Notes under the pieces: generated by a model
What the model saw: only the letters and a program-made list of their open reading frames with translations
Database searches by the model: none
Told to the model about the DNA's origin: nothing
Source of the DNA: a virus
Virus record (IMG/VR): IMGVR_UViG_3300048919_000589
Span: 1-26,149 of that record
DNA length: 26,149 nt
Reading direction: 5' to 3' (one strand)
In this document: positions 15,002 to 22,109 of the stretch, piece by piece
How positions within the stretch are numbered: position 1 is the first letter of the stretch
How the letters are laid out: the number at the start of each line of letters is the position of its first letter
Translations under genes and position numbers: made by a program

Positions 15002-15850
15002 ATGAAAAAAGCATTCTTTGGGGTTTTTCTTGTAATCTTTTTATTTATTTCATCGTCAACTACTTATGCAGCAGAAAATCAAATCAAAGTTGACGGTGTT
15101 GCTATTGCATCCGATGTGAAGCCCGAAATTAAGAACAAACGTACAATGGTACCTCTACGTGTTATTAGTGAGAATTTGGGAGCTAGCGTCGAATGGTCCA
15201 ATTCCGAGGTTATTCTCGCTAAAAGCGATATGAAAGTCATATTAACACTGAACAGTAGTACAGCGGAGAAGAACGGTAAAAAGAGGCTGCTTGATGTAAA
15301 ACCATACATGAAAAATAAGCGCATGTTTGTTCCACTTCGTTTTATTGCAGAGACGTTTGGATGCAATGTCAATTACAGCAACTTTGCAGTGGCTGTTAAT
15401 ACTGAACCATTGTTCATAGACGGTGTACAAGTAAAAGCATTGCAACATGAATACCATATGACTATGGGCGGCGTAGTTCGGAAAATTAATGGAAATACAT
15501 ATAACAAAACGATCTATAATATTTTTGTAAAAAACAAAGGTAAAAAGGTCGAAGCACCTGCAGACTACTCTTGGAGAGGTACTAGTGACACACTTGGGTC
15601 CTATTATAAAAATGCACAATATGATTTTCTAGACCCAAAAGGGAACAGCTTAGTTCGTTTTGATGTTTATTCTTTATTTCGTTCTTTTCCATCTGAACCT
15701 TTAACAGGATACCCAGAGATTTTGATTCATGACGTATCTAAAGATGAGTGGTACTTATTTAGCGATACCGCAAATCGATCCATTGAAGAGTTAATTTATA
15801 CCGCTGAAAAGAACGGTTTTCTGAAGGTTATAAGTAATACAGTTGTATAA
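15002..15850 (+). CDS. Secreted protein with two stalk-domain (copper amine oxidase N-like) units
   Basis: A 282-residue exported protein. A signal peptide (MKKAFFGVFLVIFLFISSST) ends near TYAAEN. Two halves of a stalk-type domain follow: residues about 26-80 with VDGVAI and MVPLRVISENLGASVEW, and about 95-135 with MFVPLRFIAETFGCNVNY. The MVPLRxIxExLGxxVxW pattern is the hallmark of this domain, abundant on Paenibacillus and Brevibacillus surfaces. The C-terminal 140 residues are a separate region of unknown function. The ATG follows AGGGAG by 9 nt. It sits between large terminase and portal, where no phage structural role is expected, so it is probably a cargo gene (lysogenic conversion) or host DNA inserted in the operon. 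Confidence 0.85.
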   Translation: MKKAFFGVFLVIFLFISSSTTYAAENQIKVDGVAIASDVKPEIKNKRTMVPLRVISENLGASVEWSNSEVILAKSDMKVILTLNSSTAEKNGKKRLLDVKPYMKNKRMFVPLRFIAETFGCNVNYSNFAVAVNTEPLFIDGVQVKALQHEYHMTMGGVVRKINGNTYNKTIYNIFVKNKGKKVEAPADYSWRGTSDTLGSYYKNAQYDFLDPKGNSLVRFDVYSLFRSFPSEPLTGYPEILIHDVSKDEWYLFSDTANRSIEELIYTAEKNGFLKVISNTVV

Positions 15851-15980
15851 AGTGATTTTTTCTTATTACACTAATTGGAAACGATAGTTGACGAGCTTGT
15901 AATAGTATATCGATGCCAATAGATGCTTGTTATAATCCCGGTTTGGCTTAATCACGGGTATGTAAGGAGGTTAATATTCT

Positions 15981-16268
15981 ATGGACGGCTGGAATGAGGA
16001 GAAGGCTCTGGAACAGAGTGATATTCATCAATTGAGTGGTGAGATCTATCAGATCTTACACGAGAGGATTGACGAGCTAGGTGTAGCCTATGGCATTGTT
16101 ACTGAATTTAGTTATAACCCTGAGGAACCACCATCCTGGACTATTAGTATTGAGGACTCTAAAACCGCGCTTACCCCGGCCATCTTGTTCCAATATATGA
16201 AACAGCATAGAAATTTGAAGGATGCGTTAACTCATTTTATGCGCGATCACTTCCCATACTTCACTTAA
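15981..16268 (+). CDS. Small phage-operon protein of unknown function
   Basis: A 95-residue acidic protein with an excellent ribosome binding site (AAGGAGG, 15964-15970) 10 nt before the ATG. It has an N-terminal helix (LSGEIYQILHERIDELG), a possible beta-hairpin (AYGIVTEFSY, SWTISIED), and a C-terminal helix rich in His and Phe (MKQHRNLKDALTHFMRDHF). No family is recognised. Its position directly before the portal gene suggests a packaging or head accessory role. Confidence 0.65.
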   Translation: MDGWNEEKALEQSDIHQLSGEIYQILHERIDELGVAYGIVTEFSYNPEEPPSWTISIEDSKTALTPAILFQYMKQHRNLKDALTHFMRDHFPYFT

Positions 16269-16325
16269 GCAGAGTATCAACGGTGAAAGGAGATTCAACT
16301 AACGGGGACACGTTAATTCAACAAG

Positions 16326-16353
16326 GAACTACCTTAGTAAAGGTGGTTCTTTT
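16326..16353 (+). terminator. Terminator-like hairpin before portal gene
   Basis: GAACTACCTT and AAGGTGGTTC form a 10-bp stem with one G-U pair and an AGTA loop, followed by TTTTCTTT. Its presence argues that 16283-16402 is leader rather than portal coding sequence. Confidence 0.65.
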
Positions 16354-16402
16354 CTTTATTCAAGCAACAGTTACATTGCCCATTTTGAAAGGAAGAATCT
16401 AT

Positions 16403-17380
16403 TTGCAAATAACTGAGTCCATCATATTAGAATGTCTAAATGAACTCCAATCGGCTACATTAGCCAAACAGAAATATGCGGATTACTACAATGGTCAGCA
16501 TGCCATTCTCAAGAGCTATGCGATGCAAGAAAGCCGCAGCAATCAAAAGCTTATCTTCAATTTCCCACGTAAGTTTGTAGATAATGAAGTGGGCTATCTG
16601 CTTGGTAAACCAGTAAATTATGTGTCCAAGTCGGATCAGGACACAGCTATACATAATATAGATATACATATGAGTCATTGGGACAAAGAGCATAATCTAC
16701 AGCTTCGGAAACAATCCGAAATCTTTGGCGAGAGCTATGAATTGAACTATCTTGATTCGGATGGCCAGTTTTCAGCTACGGTATTATCTCCTATGAATGC
16801 CTATGTACTGGAAGATGGAACAGCAGAACGAAATGTATTGCTTGGTCTACATAAATTTACGAGAAGGTTTGATAAGCAAGTGTACCTTGACGTGTATACC
16901 GACCATGAAATTCTGCACTATACAATCGGCAACGATGACAAACACAATCGGAGTAGGACAAACCAAGCACCTGAATTAAAATATATCGGCAAACACAATC
17001 ACATCTTTGGAAGAGTCCCGCTTATCTCCTGTCCAGCTAATACAGAGAGAAAAAGTGGCTTTCATGATGTGATTTCTTTATTTGATGCTTATAATGCGTT
17101 GAATTCAGATTTGGTCAATGAAATTGCAGATCATCGCAACGCCTATCTGGTGATTGAGAATGCCAAGCTTGAAGCTGAGGACTTATTGAATATGAAAAAG
17201 ATGGGCATTATTCAGGTTCCGGCTGGTGGGAAAGTAAGCTGGCTTACGAAAGAGATTAATGATTCTTTTGTGAAGAACGAGTTGGATAATATTGAACGCA
17301 AAATCTTCGACATGATGGATCAGGTCAACTTCAATGAAAAACTGGGCCAGCAATACATCTTCCTTAGCGCTGAGAAATAA
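16403..17380 (+). CDS. Phage portal protein, SPP1 gp6-like, N-terminal part (frameshifted)
   Basis: The portal forms the dodecameric ring through which DNA enters the head. The N-terminal part has the usual YYNGQHAIL segment, NFPRKFVDNEVGYLLGKPV, and FGRVPLISCPAN. I start it at TTG 16403, 7 nt after AAAGGAAG; a GTG at 16283 is in frame, but its extension runs through a terminator-like hairpin. At FNEKLG (ends 17347) the frame is lost: one extra C at 17347-17348 leads to a stop at 17380, while the next frame continues with SNTSSLALRNKLLNLEN, the expected portal sequence. The full product would be about 435 residues. As it stands, the portal is truncated at about 325 residues, so the gene is probably inactive unless recoded. 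Confidence 0.85.
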   Translation: MQITESIILECLNELQSATLAKQKYADYYNGQHAILKSYAMQESRSNQKLIFNFPRKFVDNEVGYLLGKPVNYVSKSDQDTAIHNIDIHMSHWDKEHNLQLRKQSEIFGESYELNYLDSDGQFSATVLSPMNAYVLEDGTAERNVLLGLHKFTRRFDKQVYLDVYTDHEILHYTIGNDDKHNRSRTNQAPELKYIGKHNHIFGRVPLISCPANTERKSGFHDVISLFDAYNALNSDLVNEIADHRNAYLVIENAKLEAEDLLNMKKMGIIQVPAGGKVSWLTKEINDSFVKNELDNIERKIFDMMDQVNFNEKLGQQYIFLSAEK

Positions 17381-17711
17381 ACTTTTGAATTTGGAGAATC
17401 GAGTGGCAATGCGTGAAGCGTTAATGGAAAAAGCGATCAAGCAGCGTTTACGGAATTTCTTTACCTTCCTGCACATTAAAGAAGGCGTGCAATATGATTA
17501 CCGGGATATCGCGGTGAAGTTTACTCGTAATTTGCCGACAGACTTGGTCGGGATGGCTGATGTGATCGTTAAACTGAAAGAAGTGGTTTCACAGGAAACG
17601 CTGCTCACATTGCTTCCGTTTGTCGAGAATCCAAAGTTGGAATTCAATAAATTTCATGCGGAGCAGCAACGATTAGTTGGTGCGGGTAAGGAGATGTCCA
17701 ATGCAAAATAA
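17334..17711 (+). CDS. Phage portal protein, C-terminal part (frameshifted)
   Basis: It carries the end of the portal. From residue 6 it matches the family: SNTSSLALRNKLLNLENRV, where the serine-rich segment and ALRxKLxxLEN are conserved in SPP1-type portals, followed by the stem and crown region to about residue 120. The ATG at 17334 overlaps the N-terminal frame and has no good ribosome binding site, so independent translation is unlikely. Together with the upstream part it makes one gene broken by a single-base insertion near 17347. Confidence 0.82.
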   Translation: MKNWASNTSSLALRNKLLNLENRVAMREALMEKAIKQRLRNFFTFLHIKEGVQYDYRDIAVKFTRNLPTDLVGMADVIVKLKEVVSQETLLTLLPFVENPKLEFNKFHAEQQRLVGAGKEMSNAK

Positions 17712-18072
17712 AAATACAATTAAACGGTTAGTGAAGAATAATTGTGCATGCTATCTCGGAGCGAAGCACAGTATCCCAAACTATTGCTGTTTACAGTATA
17801 GTCCATGTGTATTTTTCGCTCAATATGATTCTCTTCCCCGTTGTACCTATTTTGAAAATGGAGTTTTGCCAATGGACGAGAAGCTGGTTCAAGAATATAA
17901 GTCTGATCGGAATGTAGAGAATGAGCCTAAGACAGCGAAGCCGAGGGTGAACTGTACACGTTGTGGAGGAACATTTTCGGCAAATTCGAATCGGCAGAAA
18001 TATTGTAACAAATGCAGAGGTAAGAATGTGAATGAAAAGACAAAATTGCGAATGCGTCAGATGAGAAAATAA
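17701..18072 (+). CDS. Cysteine-rich VLP-domain protein
   Basis: A 123-residue protein with an N-terminal Cys cluster (NCACYLG, NYCCLQYSPC, RCTYF) followed by GVLPMDEKL, the VLP signature of the Cys-rich VLP family known from Firmicutes mobile elements. A second zinc-ribbon-like pair, CTRC at about 80-83 and CNKC at 99-102, sits in the basic C-terminus, which ends in an Arg-rich helix (LRMRQMRK). The ATG at 17701 overlaps the end of the portal frame, 6 nt after AAGGAG. It may bind metal and nucleic acid; the role in the head operon is unknown. Confidence 0.78.
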   Translation: MQNKNTIKRLVKNNCACYLGAKHSIPNYCCLQYSPCVFFAQYDSLPRCTYFENGVLPMDEKLVQEYKSDRNVENEPKTAKPRVNCTRCGGTFSANSNRQKYCNKCRGKNVNEKTKLRMRQMRK

Positions 18073-18294
18073 CAGGCTTGATGTTACGCTTTAGAGGTTT
18101 AAAAAGTCCAATAAACTAAGGGTTAAAAATAGGCAAAAGTGGGGAGTTGGTATGTTTGTACCTTTTCCTCGTTTTTGTGATTTCTAAAGCGTTACATTGC
18201 TGTCCTGAGCATGACATTAAACGGCTCAATTAATACATACATATGTGTGTTTGGTTCTGTGGAGTCGAATGGACAATAAAGGAGATTAACGAAA
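18073..18294. other. Spacer with long-range inverted repeat
   Basis: No gene seen. TGTTACGCTTTAGA (18082-18095) and TCTAAAGCGTTACA (18183-18196) are inverted at 13 of 14 positions and enclose a terminator-like hairpin (18141-18176). The scaffold gene follows behind AAAGGAG (18279-18285). Confidence 0.5.
18141..18176 (+). terminator. Terminator-like hairpin before scaffold gene
   Basis: GGGGAG pairs with TTCCTC (18165-18170) and GGTA with TACC inside, separated by a 2x2 internal loop, followed by GTTTTT. It resembles the other hairpins at block boundaries in this operon. Confidence 0.5.
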
Positions 18295-18567
18295 ATGAAT
18301 TTAGAACAAGTAAAGCAGTTGATTGAGGAAAACCAAACAAACGAGGAATGGCAATCGTATCTTCGGGGATTGAATCCGTATAGCGTAGAAGGGATAGAGC
18401 AATACATTCAATCTAATCATGATGCAAGAAGTTGGTTCGATAGCACGGTGGACAAACGATCCGCTAAATCGCTGGAAACGTGGAAATCCAATCATTTGGA
18501 AAGTGCAGTGGATGCTGAGATCAAGAAGCGATTCCCGGCTAAGGATGAGAAAGAAATCGAAGTCTAG
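18295..18567 (+). CDS. Scaffold protein (DUF4355-like), N-terminal part before amber stop
   Basis: A 90-residue product from ATG 18295, 9 nt after AAAGGAG. It is the front of a phage scaffold-type protein: acidic and helical, ending AKDEKEIEV, where an in-frame TAG (18565-18567) interrupts it. Immediately after the TAG, the same frame continues with KLRAEVEHMKLEKQRE, the coiled-coil expected in the middle of DUF4355 proteins. The intact gene would be about 205 residues. Scaffold proteins guide capsid assembly and are expected right before the major capsid gene, as here. Confidence 0.78.
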   Translation: MNLEQVKQLIEENQTNEEWQSYLRGLNPYSVEGIEQYIQSNHDARSWFDSTVDKRSAKSLETWKSNHLESAVDAEIKKRFPAKDEKEIEV

Positions 18568-18582
18568 AAGTTACGAGCCGAA

Positions 18583-18912
18583 GTGGAGCATATGAAGCTA
18601 GAGAAGCAGCGTGAACGGTTAACTAGCCAAGCGGTAAAAATTGCATCCGAAAAGAAACTTCCACTTCCGTTAGTGGATTTTTTTGTTGGTGCAGATGAAG
18701 ACACAACGACAGCGAATTTAGCTATGTTGGAACAATCGCTGCAACAGGCTATACAACAGCAAGTCGAGCAACGGCTTAAAGGGGATGGATATACGCCTCC
18801 GGCTAGTTCAACAGGTAGCGCATTTACATTGGATTCGATTAAAGGAATGTCGCCAAACGAGATTAATCAGCATTGGGATCAAGTCAAACAAGCATTACAA
18901 AACAAACAATAA
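18583..18912 (+). CDS. Scaffold protein (DUF4355-like), C-terminal part after amber stop
   Basis: This continues in the same frame after the TAG at 18565. A helical KxExxR segment precedes KKLPLPLVDFFVGADEDTT, the conserved LPxxLVDFxxxxDxxTT signature of DUF4355 scaffolds, then a Gln-rich helix and GYTPP. The C-terminus (KGMSPNEINQHWDQVKQAL) matches the usual scaffold end. The GTG at 18583 has no clear ribosome binding site, so it would be made only by readthrough, suppression or reinitiation. Confidence 0.75.
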   Translation: MEHMKLEKQRERLTSQAVKIASEKKLPLPLVDFFVGADEDTTTANLAMLEQSLQQAIQQQVEQRLKGDGYTPPASSTGSAFTLDSIKGMSPNEINQHWDQVKQALQNKQ

Positions 18913-18941
18913 TCAATAGAAGAGGACAGGGTGATTAGAAT

Positions 18942-19772
18942 ATGACAGTACAACATTTTATTCCTACAATTTGGAGCGCACGTTTAAATGAAAGCCTGAA
19001 GAAGAATTTGGTGTATGGCAATGTAGTCAACACTGATTATGAAGGTGAGATTCAAGGCCAAGGCTCCACCGTAAAAATTAATTCCATTGGGGCAGTAACG
19101 ATTGGCAATTATGATAAGGTGGCAGGAATCGGGAATCCACAGGAACTGGATGCCACGCAAAAAACATTGGTGATTGATCAGGCGAAGTATTTCAATTTTC
19201 AAGTGGATGATGTAGATGCTGCTCAAGCGAATGTGAATCTACTGGATGGTGGAATCGTGGAAGCTTCGTATGGACTCGCCAATGTGGTGGATCAGTATCT
19301 TGCTGGGTTTTATACGGAGGTTAAAGCTGAGAATACAATCGGCAATGATACAACGCCTGTTATTCCAACAAAAGATACAGCCTATGATTTACTTATTGAT
19401 TTAGGCGTGCTGCTGGATGAGAACAATGTGCCTGAAAGCGAGCGTTTTGTAGTGGTTCCTGCATGGTACTATGGCTTGCTCTTGAAAGATGCTCGTTTCA
19501 CCAAAGACCCGAATATTATCCGCACAGGTTATGTAGGGGATATTGATGGCATGACCATTTACAAATCCAACAATGTGCCGAATACCACAGGAGCCAAGTA
19601 TAAAATCATCGCAGGTCATAAGAGTGCGATTTCGTTTGCGGGGCAAGTGGATTCAGTGGAAGCCTTCAGACCAGAGAAACAATTTTCGGATGCAGTGAAA
19701 GGATTGCAGGTATTCGGTGCTAAATGTATCAAGCCGGAAGCCCTCGCTATACTCACAGCCAATAAGTCTTAA
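18942..19772 (+). CDS. Major capsid protein
   Basis: A 276-residue coat protein. The start (FIPTIWSARLNESLKKNLVY), the segment GQGSTVKINSIGAVTIGNY, DQAKYFNFQVDDVDAAQ and the strand RFVVVPAWYYGLLLKD are typical of P22-coat-like/HK97-fold phage capsids in Firmicutes. The C-terminus (YKIIAGHKSAISFAGQVDSVEAFRPEKQF) is the usual axial-domain end. It starts at ATG about 7 nt after AGGGTG and lies directly after the scaffold. It is intact. Confidence 0.9.
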   Translation: MTVQHFIPTIWSARLNESLKKNLVYGNVVNTDYEGEIQGQGSTVKINSIGAVTIGNYDKVAGIGNPQELDATQKTLVIDQAKYFNFQVDDVDAAQANVNLLDGGIVEASYGLANVVDQYLAGFYTEVKAENTIGNDTTPVIPTKDTAYDLLIDLGVLLDENNVPESERFVVVPAWYYGLLLKDARFTKDPNIIRTGYVGDIDGMTIYKSNNVPNTTGAKYKIIAGHKSAISFAGQVDSVEAFRPEKQFSDAVKGLQVFGAKCIKPEALAILTANKS

Positions 19773-19821
19773 TTAAAAATAGGATGATATGAGAACACAT
19801 TATAATAGAAGAAACACGTTT

Positions 19822-19850
19822 AGGGTGTCTGCTTTGGATGCCCTTATTTT
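19822..19850 (+). terminator. Terminator-like hairpin after capsid gene
   Basis: AGGG (19822-19825) and CCCT (19841-19844) with further wobble-rich pairs (TGTC with GGATG) form a stem, followed by TATTTTC. It could lower expression of the connector genes relative to the capsid gene, a normal need in head operons. Confidence 0.5.
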
Positions 19851-19870
19851 CATTTTTGGAGGGTGATAAG

Positions 19871-20089
19871 ATGTGGTTTTTGAATCAGGAAACAGACTGC
19901 ACATGGGAAGTAACAGATCAGGAGCTGATACTGCGGTTACAGGCCAGTGGACATTATGAGCAAGTAGAGGAACCTAAACAGGATAAGACGGAGCAAGATG
20001 TACCCCAAACGAAAGCTCAAGCTACCAAGAGCATGAAGCGTACCGAGAAGGAACAGGTAAAGGAGGTACAGGAGACAGCACATGAGTGA
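19871..20089 (+). CDS. Small head-operon protein
   Basis: A 72-residue protein from ATG 19871, behind GGAGGGTG (19858-19865). It has a short folded-looking front (MWFLNQETDCTWEVTDQELI) and a long charged, Gln/Lys-rich tail. Small proteins of this shape commonly lie between the capsid and connector genes of Firmicutes phages. No assigned function. Confidence 0.65.
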   Translation: MWFLNQETDCTWEVTDQELILRLQASGHYEQVEEPKQDKTEQDVPQTKAQATKSMKRTEKEQVKEVQETAHE

Positions 20090-20393
20090 GCTAATGGATT
20101 TGATGAAACGATTATTAGGCATGGAACCAACAGACATATCCAAGGATGATATCCTGATCCATTATTTGAATAAAGCGAGGAGTAACATTTATGGCTATTG
20201 TAATGTGGCGACACTGCCTGTGGAATATGATCATGTCATGGTCGATTATGCGGTGTTTCTTTATAAGAATAGGGATTCGGTTGGACTTATAAATAAACAG
20301 GAGGGAGAGCGATCAGCTAACTATGAAACAGGCATTCCGACAAGTATTCGATTGGCTCTTCCTCTACCTAAAATCAAGGTCGGAACAGATTAA
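20082..20393 (+). CDS. Head-tail connector protein (gp6/YqbG-like)
   Basis: A 103-residue, mostly helical protein. ILIHYLNKARSNIYGYCNV and VDYAVFLYKNRDSVGLINKQEGERS match the head-tail adaptor family, which forms the first ring under the portal. The QEGERSANYETGIP segment is a good family marker. Its start overlaps the previous gene by 8 nt and is served by AGGAG upstream. Confidence 0.78.
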   Translation: MSELMDLMKRLLGMEPTDISKDDILIHYLNKARSNIYGYCNVATLPVEYDHVMVDYAVFLYKNRDSVGLINKQEGERSANYETGIPTSIRLALPLPKIKVGTD

Positions 20394-20683
20394 TGTTCTA
20401 TGATACGAAGCTGGAAATTTTAGATGTTACTCATTTCAACTCTGTTCTGTCAGTAATGGCAGATGTACAACCTTATCGCAAAAGTTTTTCATTTGAAGAT
20501 GGTTACATACTAGAGACGACATATCGAGCTTTCTGTCCATTGGAATCTTTATTGCTGTCGAACTGCTATATTCGTATTGGCAAGGATGTTTTTATTATTT
20601 TGGACATGAAGAAATGGAGCGATTATATGGAGTTGTACCTGTATCGCTGTAAGGCAGATTTTGCATTGGAGGTAGAGAAATGA
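20393..20683 (+). CDS. Probable head-closure/stopper protein
   Basis: A 96-residue beta-rich protein (YIRIGKDVFIILDMKKWSDYMELYLYRC) in the position of the head-closure protein. It overlaps the connector stop by one base (TAATG) and the next start by four (ATGA), so it is translationally coupled. The call rests on position and size, as the sequence signature is weak. Confidence 0.6.
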   Translation: MFYDTKLEILDVTHFNSVLSVMADVQPYRKSFSFEDGYILETTYRAFCPLESLLLSNCYIRIGKDVFIILDMKKWSDYMELYLYRCKADFALEVEK

Positions 20684-21831
20684 CACGGAGCTTAGAGCCG
20701 ATGCTTGATTTCTTCCTACGAGAGAAAGGCGAACTTGTGCATATTAACAGTGTAAAGCAGCTTGCTCTGATCCGGGATGCGACAGATACCATTCAAATGA
20801 CTGATGAAAAAATTATTCGTGCAGCAACACCATTACATACAGGTGATATCGTGGATTATCGTTATGAACGTTATTTAATTACTAGTCAGGTGGATCGAAA
20901 TGAACAGTCTTGTCGAGGCAGAATGAAAAAGTGTAATCAACGGCTAGCTTTAAACTGGGATGGACAAGTGAAATGGTTTGATGCTGTGGTAGAAGCCAGA
21001 ACGTTTTCAACGGAAACAGGTAAAGTTATCTCCATGCCAGATGGAAACATTATGGTTACTGTACAGGACAACGCAGATACGAGGGGTATTAGATTAAGTC
21101 AACGATTTTATATGACTCATCAGCCGTTTAAAATAGTTGGAATGGATCGTATCCTAAATGGCATCATCCAGTTAAGCTGCACATTAGATAGCATAAATAC
21201 AGCTTATGATGACGTGGAAAATAACATTGCAGACAGATGGAAGTACGAGATTGCTCATACATACGCATTACAAATCAATCAGGGGACGATAGCTCATGTG
21301 CTGCTCAACAAAACAATACAGTTGAATGTGACTACTACGGATAATGAAAATGAGATAGCGAACCCGGCGATTACCTATATATCCAGTGATCCAAGTGTAA
21401 TTAGTGTAGACCAGCAAGGTCAGGTTATGGGTATCGCTTTGGGACAAGCAAGCATCACCGTAAAATTAACGTATCACCCGACGGTACAAAGCACCATTGA
21501 ATTGAGAGTCGTCGAAACAGGAACGCATATCTATTCGATAGCCATTACCGGTAATCCTATGCTCAAAACAGGTCAGAGTGTCTCATACGTCAGTCATATC
21601 TATGATCATGGAACAGAAGTGTTTGACCAGTCGGTGGAGTGGAGCCTACGAAATCAAGATGATTCAACTCCGATCATGGGGGGCGTGACAGCCAGCACAG
21701 GAAATAGTGTAACCATAAAAGCCGGAAGAAGTAGTGGATCTAGCAACAAAGCTCTTGTACTGACTGCTACCTTAGTAAGCGATCCTAGTATTACCATAGA
21801 AAAGACCATTAGCCTTAAGAATTTATTCTAA
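20680..21831 (+). CDS. Phage structural protein with Ig-like (BIG2) domain
   Basis: A 383-residue protein. Residues 1-200 are a phage-specific part of unknown fold that contains two Cys residues (QSCRGRMKKCNQ). Residues about 200-290 form a BIG2-type domain: NKTIQLNVTTTD, then SSDPSVISVDQQGQVMGIALGQASITVKL, the classical pattern of this bacterial Ig fold. A second Ig-like repeat probably follows (290-383). It is translationally coupled by an ATGA overlap to the gene before it. Ig-like domains on phage particles often bind cell-surface sugars. It is the last structural gene; no tail genes follow. Confidence 0.75.
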   Translation: MTRSLEPMLDFFLREKGELVHINSVKQLALIRDATDTIQMTDEKIIRAATPLHTGDIVDYRYERYLITSQVDRNEQSCRGRMKKCNQRLALNWDGQVKWFDAVVEARTFSTETGKVISMPDGNIMVTVQDNADTRGIRLSQRFYMTHQPFKIVGMDRILNGIIQLSCTLDSINTAYDDVENNIADRWKYEIAHTYALQINQGTIAHVLLNKTIQLNVTTTDNENEIANPAITYISSDPSVISVDQQGQVMGIALGQASITVKLTYHPTVQSTIELRVVETGTHIYSIAITGNPMLKTGQSVSYVSHIYDHGTEVFDQSVEWSLRNQDDSTPIMGGVTASTGNSVTIKAGRSSGSSNKALVLTATLVSDPSITIEKTISLKNLF

Positions 21832-21844
21832 GTTTTATATCTAT

Positions 21845-21872
21845 TGGCTTGCCTTCGTGGTGAGCCATTTTT
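21845..21872 (+). terminator. Terminator at end of head operon
   Basis: TGGCTTGCC and GGTGAGCCA form a 9-bp stem (two G-U pairs) with a TTCGT loop, followed by TTTTTATTT. It ends the head operon before the recombinase block. Confidence 0.7.
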
Positions 21873-21893
21873 ATTTCAAAGGAGCACATACAT

Positions 21894-22019
21894 ATGCAAC
21901 GAAAATCTATTGATTATCTACTGAGTCTAAGCCTATTGAAGCAATTGAGATTACAAAATGTCATTACAGAAGAAGAGTTCATAGCGATTGATGAGCTTAA
22001 TAAAAAGTCTTTCAAGTAG
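21894..22019 (+). CDS. Small SHOCT-like protein upstream of recombinase
   Basis: A 41-residue protein from ATG 21894, 9 nt after AAAGGAG. It reads MQRKSIDYLLSLSLLKQLRL and contains ITEEEFIAI, close to the SHOCT motif (L-xx-G-x-IT-xxEF). Such short proteins are frequent directly before serine recombinases of Firmicutes prophages, though their role is not known. In the 90-base spacer after it, two alternative frames end in protein-like peptides, so it may once have been longer. Confidence 0.65.
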   Translation: MQRKSIDYLLSLSLLKQLRLQNVITEEEFIAIDELNKKSFK

Positions 22020-22109
22020 CTATCACATGGGCAGAAATGGACTTGATGATGTACCGCACGCATTATAATATGTGACCGTATAAAGAAGATATCGAAGGGA
22101 GAAACACCT

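Noticed and set aside
16283-16402. N-terminal extension of the portal from GTG 16283
   Set aside because: It would code through a 10-bp terminator-like hairpin, and a TTG with a proper binding site at 16403 begins where portal similarity starts.
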